64,000 nucleotides of DNA from Paraphysomonas bandaiensis. Taxonomy: Eukaryota > Chrysophyceae. The translations under genes and the position numbers were made by a program. How positions within the stretch are numbered: position 1 is the stretch's first letter; each line of letters starts with the position of its first letter. The stretch is from positions 81,342 to 145,341 of the forward strand of contig CBFFRP010000148.1 of the NCBI GenBank assembly GCA_965644295.1, read 5' to 3'. Below the pieces are notes generated by a model. It was not told the origin of the DNA and did no database searches. It saw only the letters and a list, made by a program, of their open reading frames with translations. Positions 25,797 to 35,625 of this stretch are shown piece by piece.

Positions 25797-27240
25797 ATTA
25801 TGCGTATGCATGTGCGCCAGTTAGATGTATCATCAGCATTCTGCTATGCTGAGCTGGAGGAGGATGTTGATATGACACCTCCACCGGATGAAGAATTGCC
25901 AGCAGGGTGGTGTTTTCAATTGAAAAAGGCATTATGGATTGAGGTCTTCACCAAGGCAGTGGAACAAACATATAGAGGCGACAACTAGTATATTTTGGGC
26001 CAATGTAAATATGAAAGGAATATTATTAAGAAATTTAGCTCAGTTATGGGAAAGAGTAGTAAGAACAAACAGGCTCCACTACCTACTAGTGTTCAGGATT
26101 TGTTGACAGACTCTCGAAGGAGCAGACGCAGTGGGTCGAATCATTCCGAATCATTGAAGCGGTGTTGCATCTGGCAATACATACTAGACCTGATCTCACC
26201 TATGCAGTGAGGTTATTAGCTCGGTTTAGTAGTTGGCCGACATATGTATGCACCTTGCAGATTAGCTATTCATCTGTTGAAATATTTTCGTGGTACAGTT
26301 GATAAGGGCATCAGATTCAATAGGAGTGAGTTCGATTTACATGTGTTCAGTGACTCAGACTGGGGTGGTGATAGGATGACTCCGCGGTCCACAACGGGAT
26401 GCATCGTGTTTTTATGTGCGGGCGCATTGGCCTGACAGTCCAATCTTCAGACCACAGTTGCGACTTCAAGCATGGAATCTGAGTATATGGCGGAATATGC
26501 GGCTATGAAAGAACAGGTGTGGCTTCGGGGATGTTCAAGGAATAGCGAAGCCGACTCCATTCTCTATGAACAACATGAGTGCAAAGGATCTCTCAGAGAA
26601 TCCTGTGTATCATAAGAGGTCGAAGCATATTGACATCGAGTATCACTGGGTGAGAGAGCATGTTAACGGAAAATTTCCTACAGCAAACTTGACTCGTGTG
26701 TCCACGGATGATATGGCAGCCGAGATTTTTACGAAGGCATCATCTCAAAGGAAACAACCCCGAAGATGTTAAAGGTGTGTTTTAGTGAGTGAAAATCCCA
26801 CATAACTGTATATCTAGTTGACTGCTAGTTATACATGTATCATTAAAAGATTTCACACTATAGTACCTATAAAACTAGGTAATCATAGCATAAATATTAC
26901 TGTGATTACTGTTGTTTCATATCACTGCATTCTACATTGAGTGGGAGTATTAGAATATGGATTATATGCTAGTGTGTTCAGTGTGACACTTGAAGACAAT
27001 GTACGATAATACAGTAAAATATGGTCATGTACAAATGCCGTGATGATATTGACAAACTAAAATAGTTTGATCTTTCAAGATATGCTTAGTAACGAGAGGT
27101 TCACATACGTAGAACATTATGTGTGGAGCTAAATGAGTTTGTGTTGTTTGTCACATTTGGTGTAATTGATATTAATTGATCTATCTAGGCTAACAACAAA
27201 TTCTCTCTGAGATCTGGTTAAGAATGAGCAATTTCCAACA
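25797..27240 (+). mobile_element. Ty1/copia retrotransposon remnant (3' end of pol plus LTR)
   Basis: The plus strand carries broken copia polymerase: a reverse-transcriptase piece (VRQLDVSSAFCYAELEED, PPPDEELPAGW) at 25800-25940, a deletion and frame changes, then RNase H blocks (LLKYFRGTVDKG, FSDSDWGGD, STTGCIVFLC, SMESEYMAEYAAMKEQVW, AKDLSENPVYHKRSKHIDI, AAEIFTKAS) to about 26770, in several frames with stops. No gag, protease or integrase is visible, so the element is truncated at its 5' side and cannot move by itself. It ends in an LTR at 26767-27240. Confidence 0.9.
26767..27240 (+). repeat. copia LTR, 474 bp (TGTT...AACA)
   Basis: It begins with TGTT right after the pol end and closes with AACA. 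It matches in inverse orientation the LTR-like segments at 54912-55387, 59689-60164 and 63501-63972. The 63501 copy, which sits in a different flank, independently confirms this boundary. Confidence 0.85.
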
Positions 27241-27354
27241 TATAGTGTGTAACTACTCTGTGTTGTGTGGAATGTCAATTTACTAGCAATATGCATTAGA
27301 GAGCCTGAACCAGCTCAGTAGCTACATGAATACTAGTCAAGCTAGATATAATTA

Positions 27355-28577
27355 ATTACCATAACACCACTAGTGCATACTCTAATAACTATACTTAACG
27401 CTACGAAAGTTGCTTGTGCGTCAACGCAAGCATTATAAGGTTTATAGGTGCAACTTAGGATTATAGGTAGCATTGTAATTTATTTGCAACAAGCAAGTGA
27501 TAAAAACTAGAAAAATAGTACCGTTTTATCAGAACTGCTGCGGTAGTTTAGAGTTTATTTAAGTGACTAGCACAGTAGATAAATTTTACTTTTCGTAACG
27601 CTATCGGCGAGCCCGCACTAAACTAGAATAAGTCATCAGAAATACTCACACCAGGGCTGCACATCTGCATATCAGTAAACTGCTAATTAATTACAGATCG
27701 TAATCAATTATGATTGCAAATTATTACTTGCTGTCCCATTGAGTTGCAATTAATTGAAAATTAATTAATTGATACACAGTCCTGATACACACTGTGTGTT
27801 CGATAGAAATCGCTGATTTTAATAAAAGTTCCTATGACACTAAAATTTAAAATTCAACTTACGCAGAGCCCATACTGAAGCAAAAGGCGTATTCTTGAGA
27901 TGAACGAGGCACAATATAAGAGATTTTGTACTCATGTACGACCACCACCTCAACACATACAAGACTACAGATTCATTTGAGAAAAGTTTAGCTGTTGATT
28001 TGTCACTCCTAAAACCTTCGCCACGCGTAGTCGGCGATTTTGAGATCTTTGGCTCTCTTCATTATCACTTTCATCTTCTGTTTCATACTGTGGGTCGTAC
28101 GCTCGCAACAAAGCCAAGCTTTTCATATTGTTCCAGTTATTATGCTGGCCATTAGGAAGTATCTCATTTCCTGCTACAAGCAAGTGTGAAATGGTTGATG
28201 GAATTTCAACTTGTGGATTAGTTCCATCATCCAAAGGCACAACCGTTAGAGCTTGGTCTCTTCCAATCCCAGCATTTGCCATTTTAGCAGTCGTGATACG
28301 ACCCTGAACTTCCACCTTGCTAAGGCGGTCTTCGACGTTGCTAAGGCGGTCTTTGATATTGCTCAACTCTTCCACCACAGGAGTGATCGCTTTATTGAGC
28401 TCCTCTTGTATCAATCTTCTAAACAATTCAGCATCCATCCTGTATAATCATCTAATAGAATGACATGATGGTTCATTCATTCTTATTCGGTTGCTTAACT
28501 TCTCAGTCAGTTGAGGAGTTCGTTGGCTCCAACGGTTTATTTTTCAGTCCTACAAACTCGAAGGACGCTGTGGAGCT
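27355..28577 (-). mobile_element. MDAEL element (dispersed repeat carrying a small gene)
   Basis: This about 1.2-kb segment is the reverse complement of 52573-53782 and of the matching parts of the tandem units further right. It has an A/T-rich tail with the CCAGGGCTGC core and a 157-codon gene. The outer limit near 28577 is where similarity with the 52.57-kb copy stops. No transposase or reverse transcriptase is encoded, so if mobile it depends on another element. Calling it mobile is inferred from its dispersal. Confidence 0.65.
27965..28438 (-). CDS. MDAEL-element protein, 157 residues
   Basis: Unrecognised family. Residues 1-20 are helical, and about 25-50 form a coiled coil built of seven-residue RLSNVED/RLSKVE repeats (two units here; three to five in other copies). 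A conserved C-terminal half follows (LTVVPLDDGTNP, HLLVAGNEILPNGQ, LALLRAYDPQYE), then an acidic patch and an RNRRLRVAKVLGV-like basic end that could bind nucleic acid. The reading frame is kept in all four copies in the window, and differences are few and in frame, which argues for selection or recent spread. Confidence 0.55.
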   Translation of the reverse strand: MDAELFRRLIQEELNKAITPVVEELSNIKDRLSNVEDRLSKVEVQGRITTAKMANAGIGRDQALTVVPLDDGTNPQVEIPSTISHLLVAGNEILPNGQHNNWNNMKSLALLRAYDPQYETEDESDNEESQRSQNRRLRVAKVLGVTNQQLNFSQMNL

Positions 28578-29253
28578 TCCTACATACAGCAGTACGTATG
28601 ATATAGCAGGGTTTTGTCCATGGGTATACTGTACTCAGGCAAAAAAGCCGAATTTTTCTTGTTGTATATGATTTTTCTTTGCATGAAAACGAATATTTGT
28701 GTAAAATGTCTTGTTTTACGGAACTAAAAACTGAGGGGATTGTGTTGCCCCATCAATTTTTTTTGAATTTTACATACAATTTCTTTATGTTCTGCGAATC
28801 TCCGCATATGATATCTTCCATACATTACATACAGAGAAGTACATACCTACAGCATACGATACATTCCATATGATACATACACACATATAAGATCCATCTG
28901 CACAGTGGTGTCTATGTACAGTGTATCCATAGTATAGCAATACACGTACATATATACATAGTCCCATATAGATACATACATACATAACCAGCACACTCCA
29001 CATAAATCCATATTACACTCATACTGTAAAGAACACACTCAATACACACGAGATCACAGTTCTCATCCTCTATCATAAGACAGTGCTGGTGTCTGTCTAC
29101 TGTAAACCCCATATATATACTGCATACACACACATACATACACATACACACACAGTAACACACACACACACACACACACATACATAACTACCATATCATA
29201 TCAATCATATATATGTACCTCACATATTCCTACACTTAATACCATACATTATC
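28578..29253 (+). promoter_or_regulatory. upstream region with CATA and CA repeats
   Basis: The region precedes the gene at 29254. It holds a TACAGCAGTA decamer at 28585-28594, short CATA runs near 28973-28986 and a mixed CATACA/(CA)n tract at about 29125-29190. Open frames on the minus strand here are repeat artefacts. Confidence 0.4.
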
Positions 29254-30472
29254 ATGGGTTGCTCATCAAGTCACATCATATGGTTAGACGGAAGGTTCAC
29301 TATACAGAGCTGTCATACAACACATGAGTCAGGTCCTGCACAGCATCTCTTAACCCCTAATTGTACTTCATTCTCTAATTTTAATACTATATTTGGTGCA
29401 CCATGGTGGATAACATTCTCATTTGAAGGAAGAGTTAGTCTGATATATGGGATTGAGATTGCATCACATGATGCAGAGTGTAGCCCTATAAATATAGAGC
29501 TAGGTGTATCTCAGGATTTACATAAATGGGCGGTTGTTGCATCTATGCGTCCTATTCATCCTTGGGGTACCTGTTGGCCGGAATCAGATCACAGATCTAC
29601 TCAACATGCAATACAACGATGGAGATTTACCTCCCCTATATGTGGTAAGTTCCTTCGTGTCAAAGTTATTCAGACCTGCAATGGGAAGGGTCCAAGTCTA
29701 CATTACGTGCGATTTGCAGGATCATGTCTACCTGATACTTGTCCCTCTGTTATTACACCAAAGCAGATCGGTAATTGGAAGTACATGTTATATATTTGAA
29801 TATTGACTGTCGTATACTACAGTATTCAAGTCAGCCCCCCCCGCTTCACAAGAGGGTTGGATTGATACACCTGTGCAGATTTACCGTGCTCCTGAGGTAG
29901 AGAAGGGATATCCCCCGTTGAAGAATCTTTTGGACGGGTCAACTACCTCATACTTTAACTTCTCCGCTCAGAAAGAAGGCTCACCCTGGTGGGTTATTTT
30001 CTCTGTGAAGGAACTAGTATACGAGCTTTGTGGTGTTGAGATTGCATCCTATATGGACTGCAATAGCCCCAGACTGATCCAGGTGGAGGTTTCATGCGAT
30101 TTGTCAAGGTGGGAGCTGGTACGCATGTTAGGTACAGAGGAACCATGGGGGTCAGGGCAACTTCAAAATCCTGAGAAAGGCCGGACAAGCATGCAGGGAC
30201 ATCCAAGCACCGGGGAGCAGGGGGTAGTAAGAGGGCCTGGGAAGTCTGTGTATTGCTGGAGTCTGGACTCTGCGAACTCCATTAGATATCCGCAATATGT
30301 TCTTGTGAGTATTCCCCAGACGTATAGTGGTGCAGCACCTTCACTGCACTACATCAAATTCTTCCACAGCACTGCTAGGCCAAGAGCACGTACTGACGAT
30401 GATGTGGCGTCATCTCTCCACTCTATTGACTTCAGAAGACCTAGCCTTCTGCCAAGACGCGGGAGTATTTAG
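29254..30472 (+). CDS. lipid-anchored protein with two related discoidin-like domains
   Basis: Exons 29254-29770 and 29835-30472 (intron 29771-29834, phase 1) give 384 residues. It starts MGCSSS, a good N-myristoylation plus palmitoylation signal, so it probably sits on the inner face of a membrane. Two similar domains follow: about 10-150 (APWWITFSFEGRVSLIYGIE, SPINIELGVSQDLHKWAVV, HPWGT) and about 195-350 (SPWWVIFSVKELVYELCGVE, LIQVEVSCDLSRWELV, EPWGS, SLHYIKF). The order of strands and the SxDLxxW motif resemble F5/8-type (discoidin/galactose-binding) folds, but I cannot assign a family. A linker rich in G, S and P lies in the second domain, and the tail is basic (RRPSLLPRRGSI). Confidence 0.7.
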
Positions 30473-32576
30473 ATCGTTTATAGTATGCGCTGCCTTAAGT
30501 GCAGAATCTAGCGTACACTTCAATACGAAATGATCATATAAGTCGTGTGCAAGAGATATTTCTGTCAATTAGATGTCGTTGGTATGTTCGTGTAGCGGTG
30601 GGTTGGGTTGACGCTATTTTGAAGGGATTATGATTCGCGTGGATTACGTGTCTTTGCGATTTTACGTTCTGACGTTTTATGAACTGTTAGTGTTTCTTGA
30701 CTACGTATACTATAATGTCGCTGGTATACACGATATCACACGAATAAGTATGTATTAGAAAGTATAGTACAGTACGAAAAAAGAACTAATTGGAACGCTG
30801 TGCTAAGAGTTACACTTTACCCATGCAGACTGTAGTTGTATTTTTCATAGCTCTTGTTTACTGCTGTAAACAGGAATCACAATTTTCTTCTTACATGCAA
30901 TACACCATGTAGCATATAGATATGTATCAGGGCTGCGTAACAATTATGATTGAATTGCCGTTACTGTGAAAATATATATGTGCGGTAGTTGTGTAGTTGC
31001 CAGCCAGCTGTTCCATAGATAGCAGGGCTGCGTAACAATTAATTGCAAATGTTTTTTTGCAATTAAATTGCAATTATTCGTTATAGCTCGCGCAATTATA
31101 ATTGCACTTAATTGCAATTTAATTGTGGCAATTATTGTCTAATCAACTTAGTTACTCACTGCAAACTGCAAACACGTGTAGCATCTTCAACCATATGATG
31201 CTATAATTGACGGAGTATGATATTGGCATGGTCAAAACTCTAAATATCCAGGTTTTCGTCTGCAAAAACAGGAAAAAGCCCTGATAATCCATGTCCATAC
31301 CGCTGCACGTCCAGTTCGTAGTGAACTTCAACCCTGCAGTGTCCTGTAAGGCATCCAGGATCGGAAGAACATAATTGCCAATATATCTTCAACTAGAGGG
31401 GTATTGAGCATTACGTATACACTATGGATCGAGCTGAACTAAGTTTTGTAGCTCAAAATCAAGAGGAAAGACACACAATCGACCGTTCAAAAAAACAGTA
31501 CCTTTCTTCATGTAAAGAAAACGTAATAATGAGAGGCCAACCTTCCTACTATTGTAATAGCCATTAAGGGCAATAAATGGCCATCGTCCTTAATATTTTG
31601 CAACTTATAATTCTTCCATCATGGAAGACCGCAGTCCTGGTCCCTTTTATCAGTCATTGCATGCTCTAACTTGTTCAGATGCACAGGATGAAATGATTCA
31701 AATTGTTACTAATATATGCCGCAAGAGAATGGATATTTTAAACGAGCAGCATGTGGCAGCTAGAAACAGCCAAACTGGAAAATTCACGGAATCATGACCA
31801 GCTCACTGAAATCAATTCATTTCCGTCGGCTGATTTAACACTTTTTCCTGCATCGTTTGTTTCTACTTAGTAATATTTTTTACCATCTCTTCCTTAGTAA
31901 TTTCTTAGTTTGTTCCATTTTTTACATTAACTAGCATTCGATACTTAGTAATACTTACTTCTATTCACACTTAGTAACACATTCATTACTTCTGCGTCAA
32001 TTGAAATTTATAAAGTCATAATCTAACAGTAGTATACTTCATACTTTATAAATCAGGGCTAGGGAATAATATATATTACGTTGTCGTAATGGGTAGTTGC
32101 AATGTTGCAATGCTAATTTGGGAAGCTAGTTTGCAATTATTCTCTTGCCTTCTCATAAACTTAACGCTTGCTTATACGATACGATTGTTGAATAATTAGA
32201 TACTGCTCTGTACCAAGGAAACTGTTGTCCATATACATATTTGACTTCCTAATGTCAACTATTTGAACAGCACAAAATAAAACACTTGTAATTTTTAATT
32301 TAATCACCGCATTACCATAAAAAAATCTCAATTAATCCTGTGGTCAGTTTTGCCCACGTACTGCTAATAGTACTTCACGACAGCTTGCTAAGCACCAAAC
32401 CAATAAGATGGGATATCCCATGACAACGAAACCAATAGGAAAAGTGTTGTGCGACAACAGTAAAGCGTCATAATAATGAAGGCATAAAAATAAATATAGA
32501 ACAGTTTCAAAAAAGACCATTTTCTTTCCGCTTTGCTATTTGCTTCCATTTAGGCCATTTCTACATCAAGTAAATA
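30473..32576. other. AT-rich intergenic region with degenerate repeats
   Basis: The region is tail-to-tail between the 29254 gene and the RhoGEF gene. It contains CAGGGCTGCGTA cores at about 30929 and 31024, followed by ATTAATTGCAATT-type sequence related to the repeats at 9.7 and 27.6 kb. A TACTGCTGTA decamer lies within the palindrome GTTTACTGCTGTAAAC at 30856-30871. A 58-codon open frame at 31621-31797 is unassigned. Confidence 0.45.
31621..31797 (+). CDS. possible small open frame, 58 residues
   Basis: It starts ATGGAAGACC and encodes a hydrophilic peptide (SLHALTCSDAQDEMIQIVTN) with no family I recognise. It could be a short gene, one exon, or chance. Confidence 0.15.
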   Translation: MEDRSPGPFYQSLHALTCSDAQDEMIQIVTNICRKRMDILNEQHVAARNSQTGKFTES

Positions 32577-34845
32577 TTAGAAAACATTGCAAGCTGAATA
32601 CGCAGAGACCACCTTAAATTCATCCTTTGAACACCCGAAAGTATTAACAAAGTCCTCGTCCAACAGAGCACTCTCTTTACAGGTGACGTCTATACCATGT
32701 CGCTCAAGGAGTGATGCACTTCGTTCTCTTACCAATTCTTGTAACTCAACTAACGAAAAAAGCGACGTGTTCGGTAAATCCGGGCAAAGAGGGTTAGATT
32801 TCTCTGCAGAGAGGGCAGGTGCTGATTTTTGGGGAACAGGCGCATGGGGTGGGGTAGTTGCGGGCGATTCATCTTCGCCGCAAAGAGGAGTCGATTCCTC
32901 ATTGTCACTGTGATCCGATTCATCCCCGGCGTACAACTGGCCTGCCTCCATACTACTGGCCCTAGGCTGTAGTTGTTCAGGAGACTCAAGCGACATATCT
33001 GGACGGGCAGGCAGCGGCTCCGACGGTTTCTTTGTCGGGGGTACGAAATTCGTTGGGGCACTAGATAACCTGTTGTATGCAGGGTTCGGAAAGAATTCGC
33101 CACCTGTGGAAGGGCTTTCCGGCTTCAAAATAGGACTAGTGCTACTGGTATAAGCCTTGTTGTACATACCGTCAAAGGAGATTTCTGCTGTGGCACGTGG
33201 TTGACGGACAGTCGACTTCCCAGCGGAGAGCATTTTTCGGTTGCATGTGTCGCATACACGCTGAGGTTTTACGGCATCAACGTGGGGCAAAAGAACTTTG
33301 CTTCTGGAACACCCATCACACACAACAACACCACAGCTACGGCAGTGATGCTTTCGATTGAAAAGAGTGAAGGATGTGTTGCATACCTCACAGCAACTGT
33401 TCCACAGAAAAAAGTCAGATGTACAATAAATTCAATACGATAAATGTACATCAACATTCACAATTACAATCACATACCTTGCGGCCTTATCTGGGTTCCA
33501 GACAGGTGCTACCACGATTTCCTCCGCAGTGTCTTCCCCTGCCCGCACCGCCTCTTCGAGCATAGCCTGTCGCAGCCTAGACACTTCTTGAACCCAAGAA
33601 TCACGTTCAGAAGAATTCCTGTATAAAATCAATCCACATGATTATAGTATACATTAACACTTACGTAAACCAGACATAAAAAGATTTTGCTGGGCTTTCG
33701 ATTCTCATGGCAAACTCTCCATTCTCGTCGACAGCAGTTACTCGCAGCTGTGTGAGCAATATGTCTCTGCTAGGCCGGTATGTGCCCAGGCCCGTGGACT
33801 CGCCATACAGAAGTTTGTCGCTAAACACCCAAAACCTGAACTCTTTCCTACCACGACGGCATTGTTTCATGAGGTCCCCTTGTCTCACAAACATGCGACT
33901 AGGTTTATCCAGTAGGTTCACAGAGTAACGAGAATCAAGCTGAATCATAACCTGGGGTACATCATCAGATAAATTAACGTAAAATAGAGACTTCTACCTG
34001 GTAGACCTTGTCCATTCCCTCTTGTTGTCGAATTGCCTCATTGTTCTTCGCCGCAACGTCCCGTACCTGAAGACATTCAAATACTAGTCCATCAGCCCAT
34101 GTATGCCAATACAAAATCATATAGTACAATCACCTCTAATACTCAACATCACACACTACTAGTAAAACTAAAACGTAGAGGAACTGCGAATACATGGATA
34201 GATGGGACAGATTATACATACATTTTCCAAAGCCTCCACTATATCTTGGTGGTCCTCGTTGGTCTCCGGTGTATACTTGAGAAGTTCTTCCAGTAGAAGT
34301 CTGTATCGTGGCACTCTCTGAACGGGTTCAATTAGAAGACTATCCAGAGTTAACCCCTTGCATCGCGGGTCAGAACGGGCCTTCTCGAGGAAATCAGCAA
34401 ATTTCTTATTCGATGTAAGAAGCTTTGCACGACGTACAATAGCTCCTTCAAAACATGCCAAATATTGTTTATACATCTTCAAAAAATAACTGAAGTCTTT
34501 AAACACTTTCCCTACACGTATAGAGTTAACTCCATTACCCTCTGCTTCATTTAATTCAGATAATAGTTTCTTATGCATATCTCTGATCATTTCTAATTGA
34601 CCAAATTGTCCATCATATTCTGTATTCGATAAAATTCCTTTCTCACGGAATGGAATCATAAATACATCAACTGTAGTTTGTAGTCTATTAAAATAAGTGG
34701 TTTCACTGCTTATAATTTCTTTAATAACTAATACACGCTTCTTTTCACGTTTCTCATCTTTTGTGATAGAAGATTCATCAGGAGGGGATGGAGAGATAGT
34801 GGGAGAGGTGGGAGGGGATGAGGGTTGATTGGAGAGGTCTTCCAT
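32577..34845 (-). CDS. RhoGEF-PH-FYVE protein (FGD-like)
   Basis: Proteins of this plan activate Rho/Cdc42 GTPases at phosphoinositide-marked membranes. Minus-strand exons 34222-34845, 33998-34066, 33665-33951, 33478-33618 and 32577-33396 join in phase to 646 residues. A disordered S/P-rich start (residues 1-30) precedes the DH domain, about 35-215 (VLVIKEIISSETTYFNRLQT, LTLDSLLIEPVQRVPRYRLL, LLKYTPETNEDH). The PH domain is about 240-350 (FVRQGDLMKQCRRGRKEFRF, then ERDSWVQEVSRLR). The FYVE zinc finger is about 374-430 (CCEVCNTSFTLFNRKHHCRS, CGVVVCDGC, RVCDTC), with eight zinc-ligand cysteine/histidine positions and the RKHHCR phosphoinositide motif. The rest is a proline-rich disordered tail. 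DH-PH-FYVE order matches metazoan FGD and similar amoebal or oomycete proteins. The gene is head-to-head with the fucosidase gene. Confidence 0.93.
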
Positions 34846-35474
34846 GGTTATAGTTTGATTTAGTATGTGTAGGGAAGATAGTGTAGTGATTAAAGATCAT
34901 CTCAACACACACCTGCATATACAATAGCAGATACCTCCATAGATACACATACCTGCATACATACACGTATGCATCTTAGGTTTCGGGAATAAATTGAAGC
35001 AAAAATACTATATATAACTGCAATACAACTACGACTGGAATACAGACAATTATTGTCTCCATATATTAGGCATCTTTGAACAAAAATACACAAAGGATGC
35101 CGATACGCATACATACATAACACACATGCATACATACATACATACATACATACATACATACATACATACATACATACATACATACATACATACATACATA
35201 CATACATACATACATACATACATACATACATACATACATACATACATACATACATACATACATACATACATACATACATACATACATACATACATACATA
35301 CATACATACATACATACATACCTACATACATACATACATACATACATACATACATACATACATACATACATACATACATACATACATACATACATACATA
35401 CATACATACATACATACATACATACATACATACATACATACATACATACATACATACATACATACATACATACA

Positions 35475-35505
<31 letters not shown>

Positions 35506-35625
35506 GGTATTCTCCGTCCAGCCCATACACGTATGGATATTTCTGATCTATGTATTAAGGTATGGATATATCATGCATATATCTCACACACACATATAGA
35601 CATCCCTCCCACTGACTTCACACTC
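34846..35625. promoter_or_regulatory. divergent intergenic region with CATA microsatellite
   Basis: This 780-bp region between head-to-head genes is nearly half occupied by a CATA tract. Long frames across it (YVCM/HTYI) are artefacts. Confidence 0.5.
35129..35504. repeat. (CATA)n tetranucleotide microsatellite
   Basis: About 94 units, perfect except for one A-to-C change near 35321 (CATACCTACATA). Confidence 0.97.

Noticed and set aside
28465-28671. Frame starting MMVHSFLFGCLTSQS, divergent from the MDAEL gene
   Set aside because: Shared only as far as the element edge; the rest differs completely between copies, so it is probably not a gene.
29080-29200. CA-rich stretch considered as a CRISPR-like or telomeric array
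   Set aside because: It is a simple (CA)n and CATACA microsatellite without spacers or telomere units.
35050-35599. Long open frames over the second CATA tract
   Set aside because: Same repeat artefact; the real genes start outside (34845 minus and 35626 plus).
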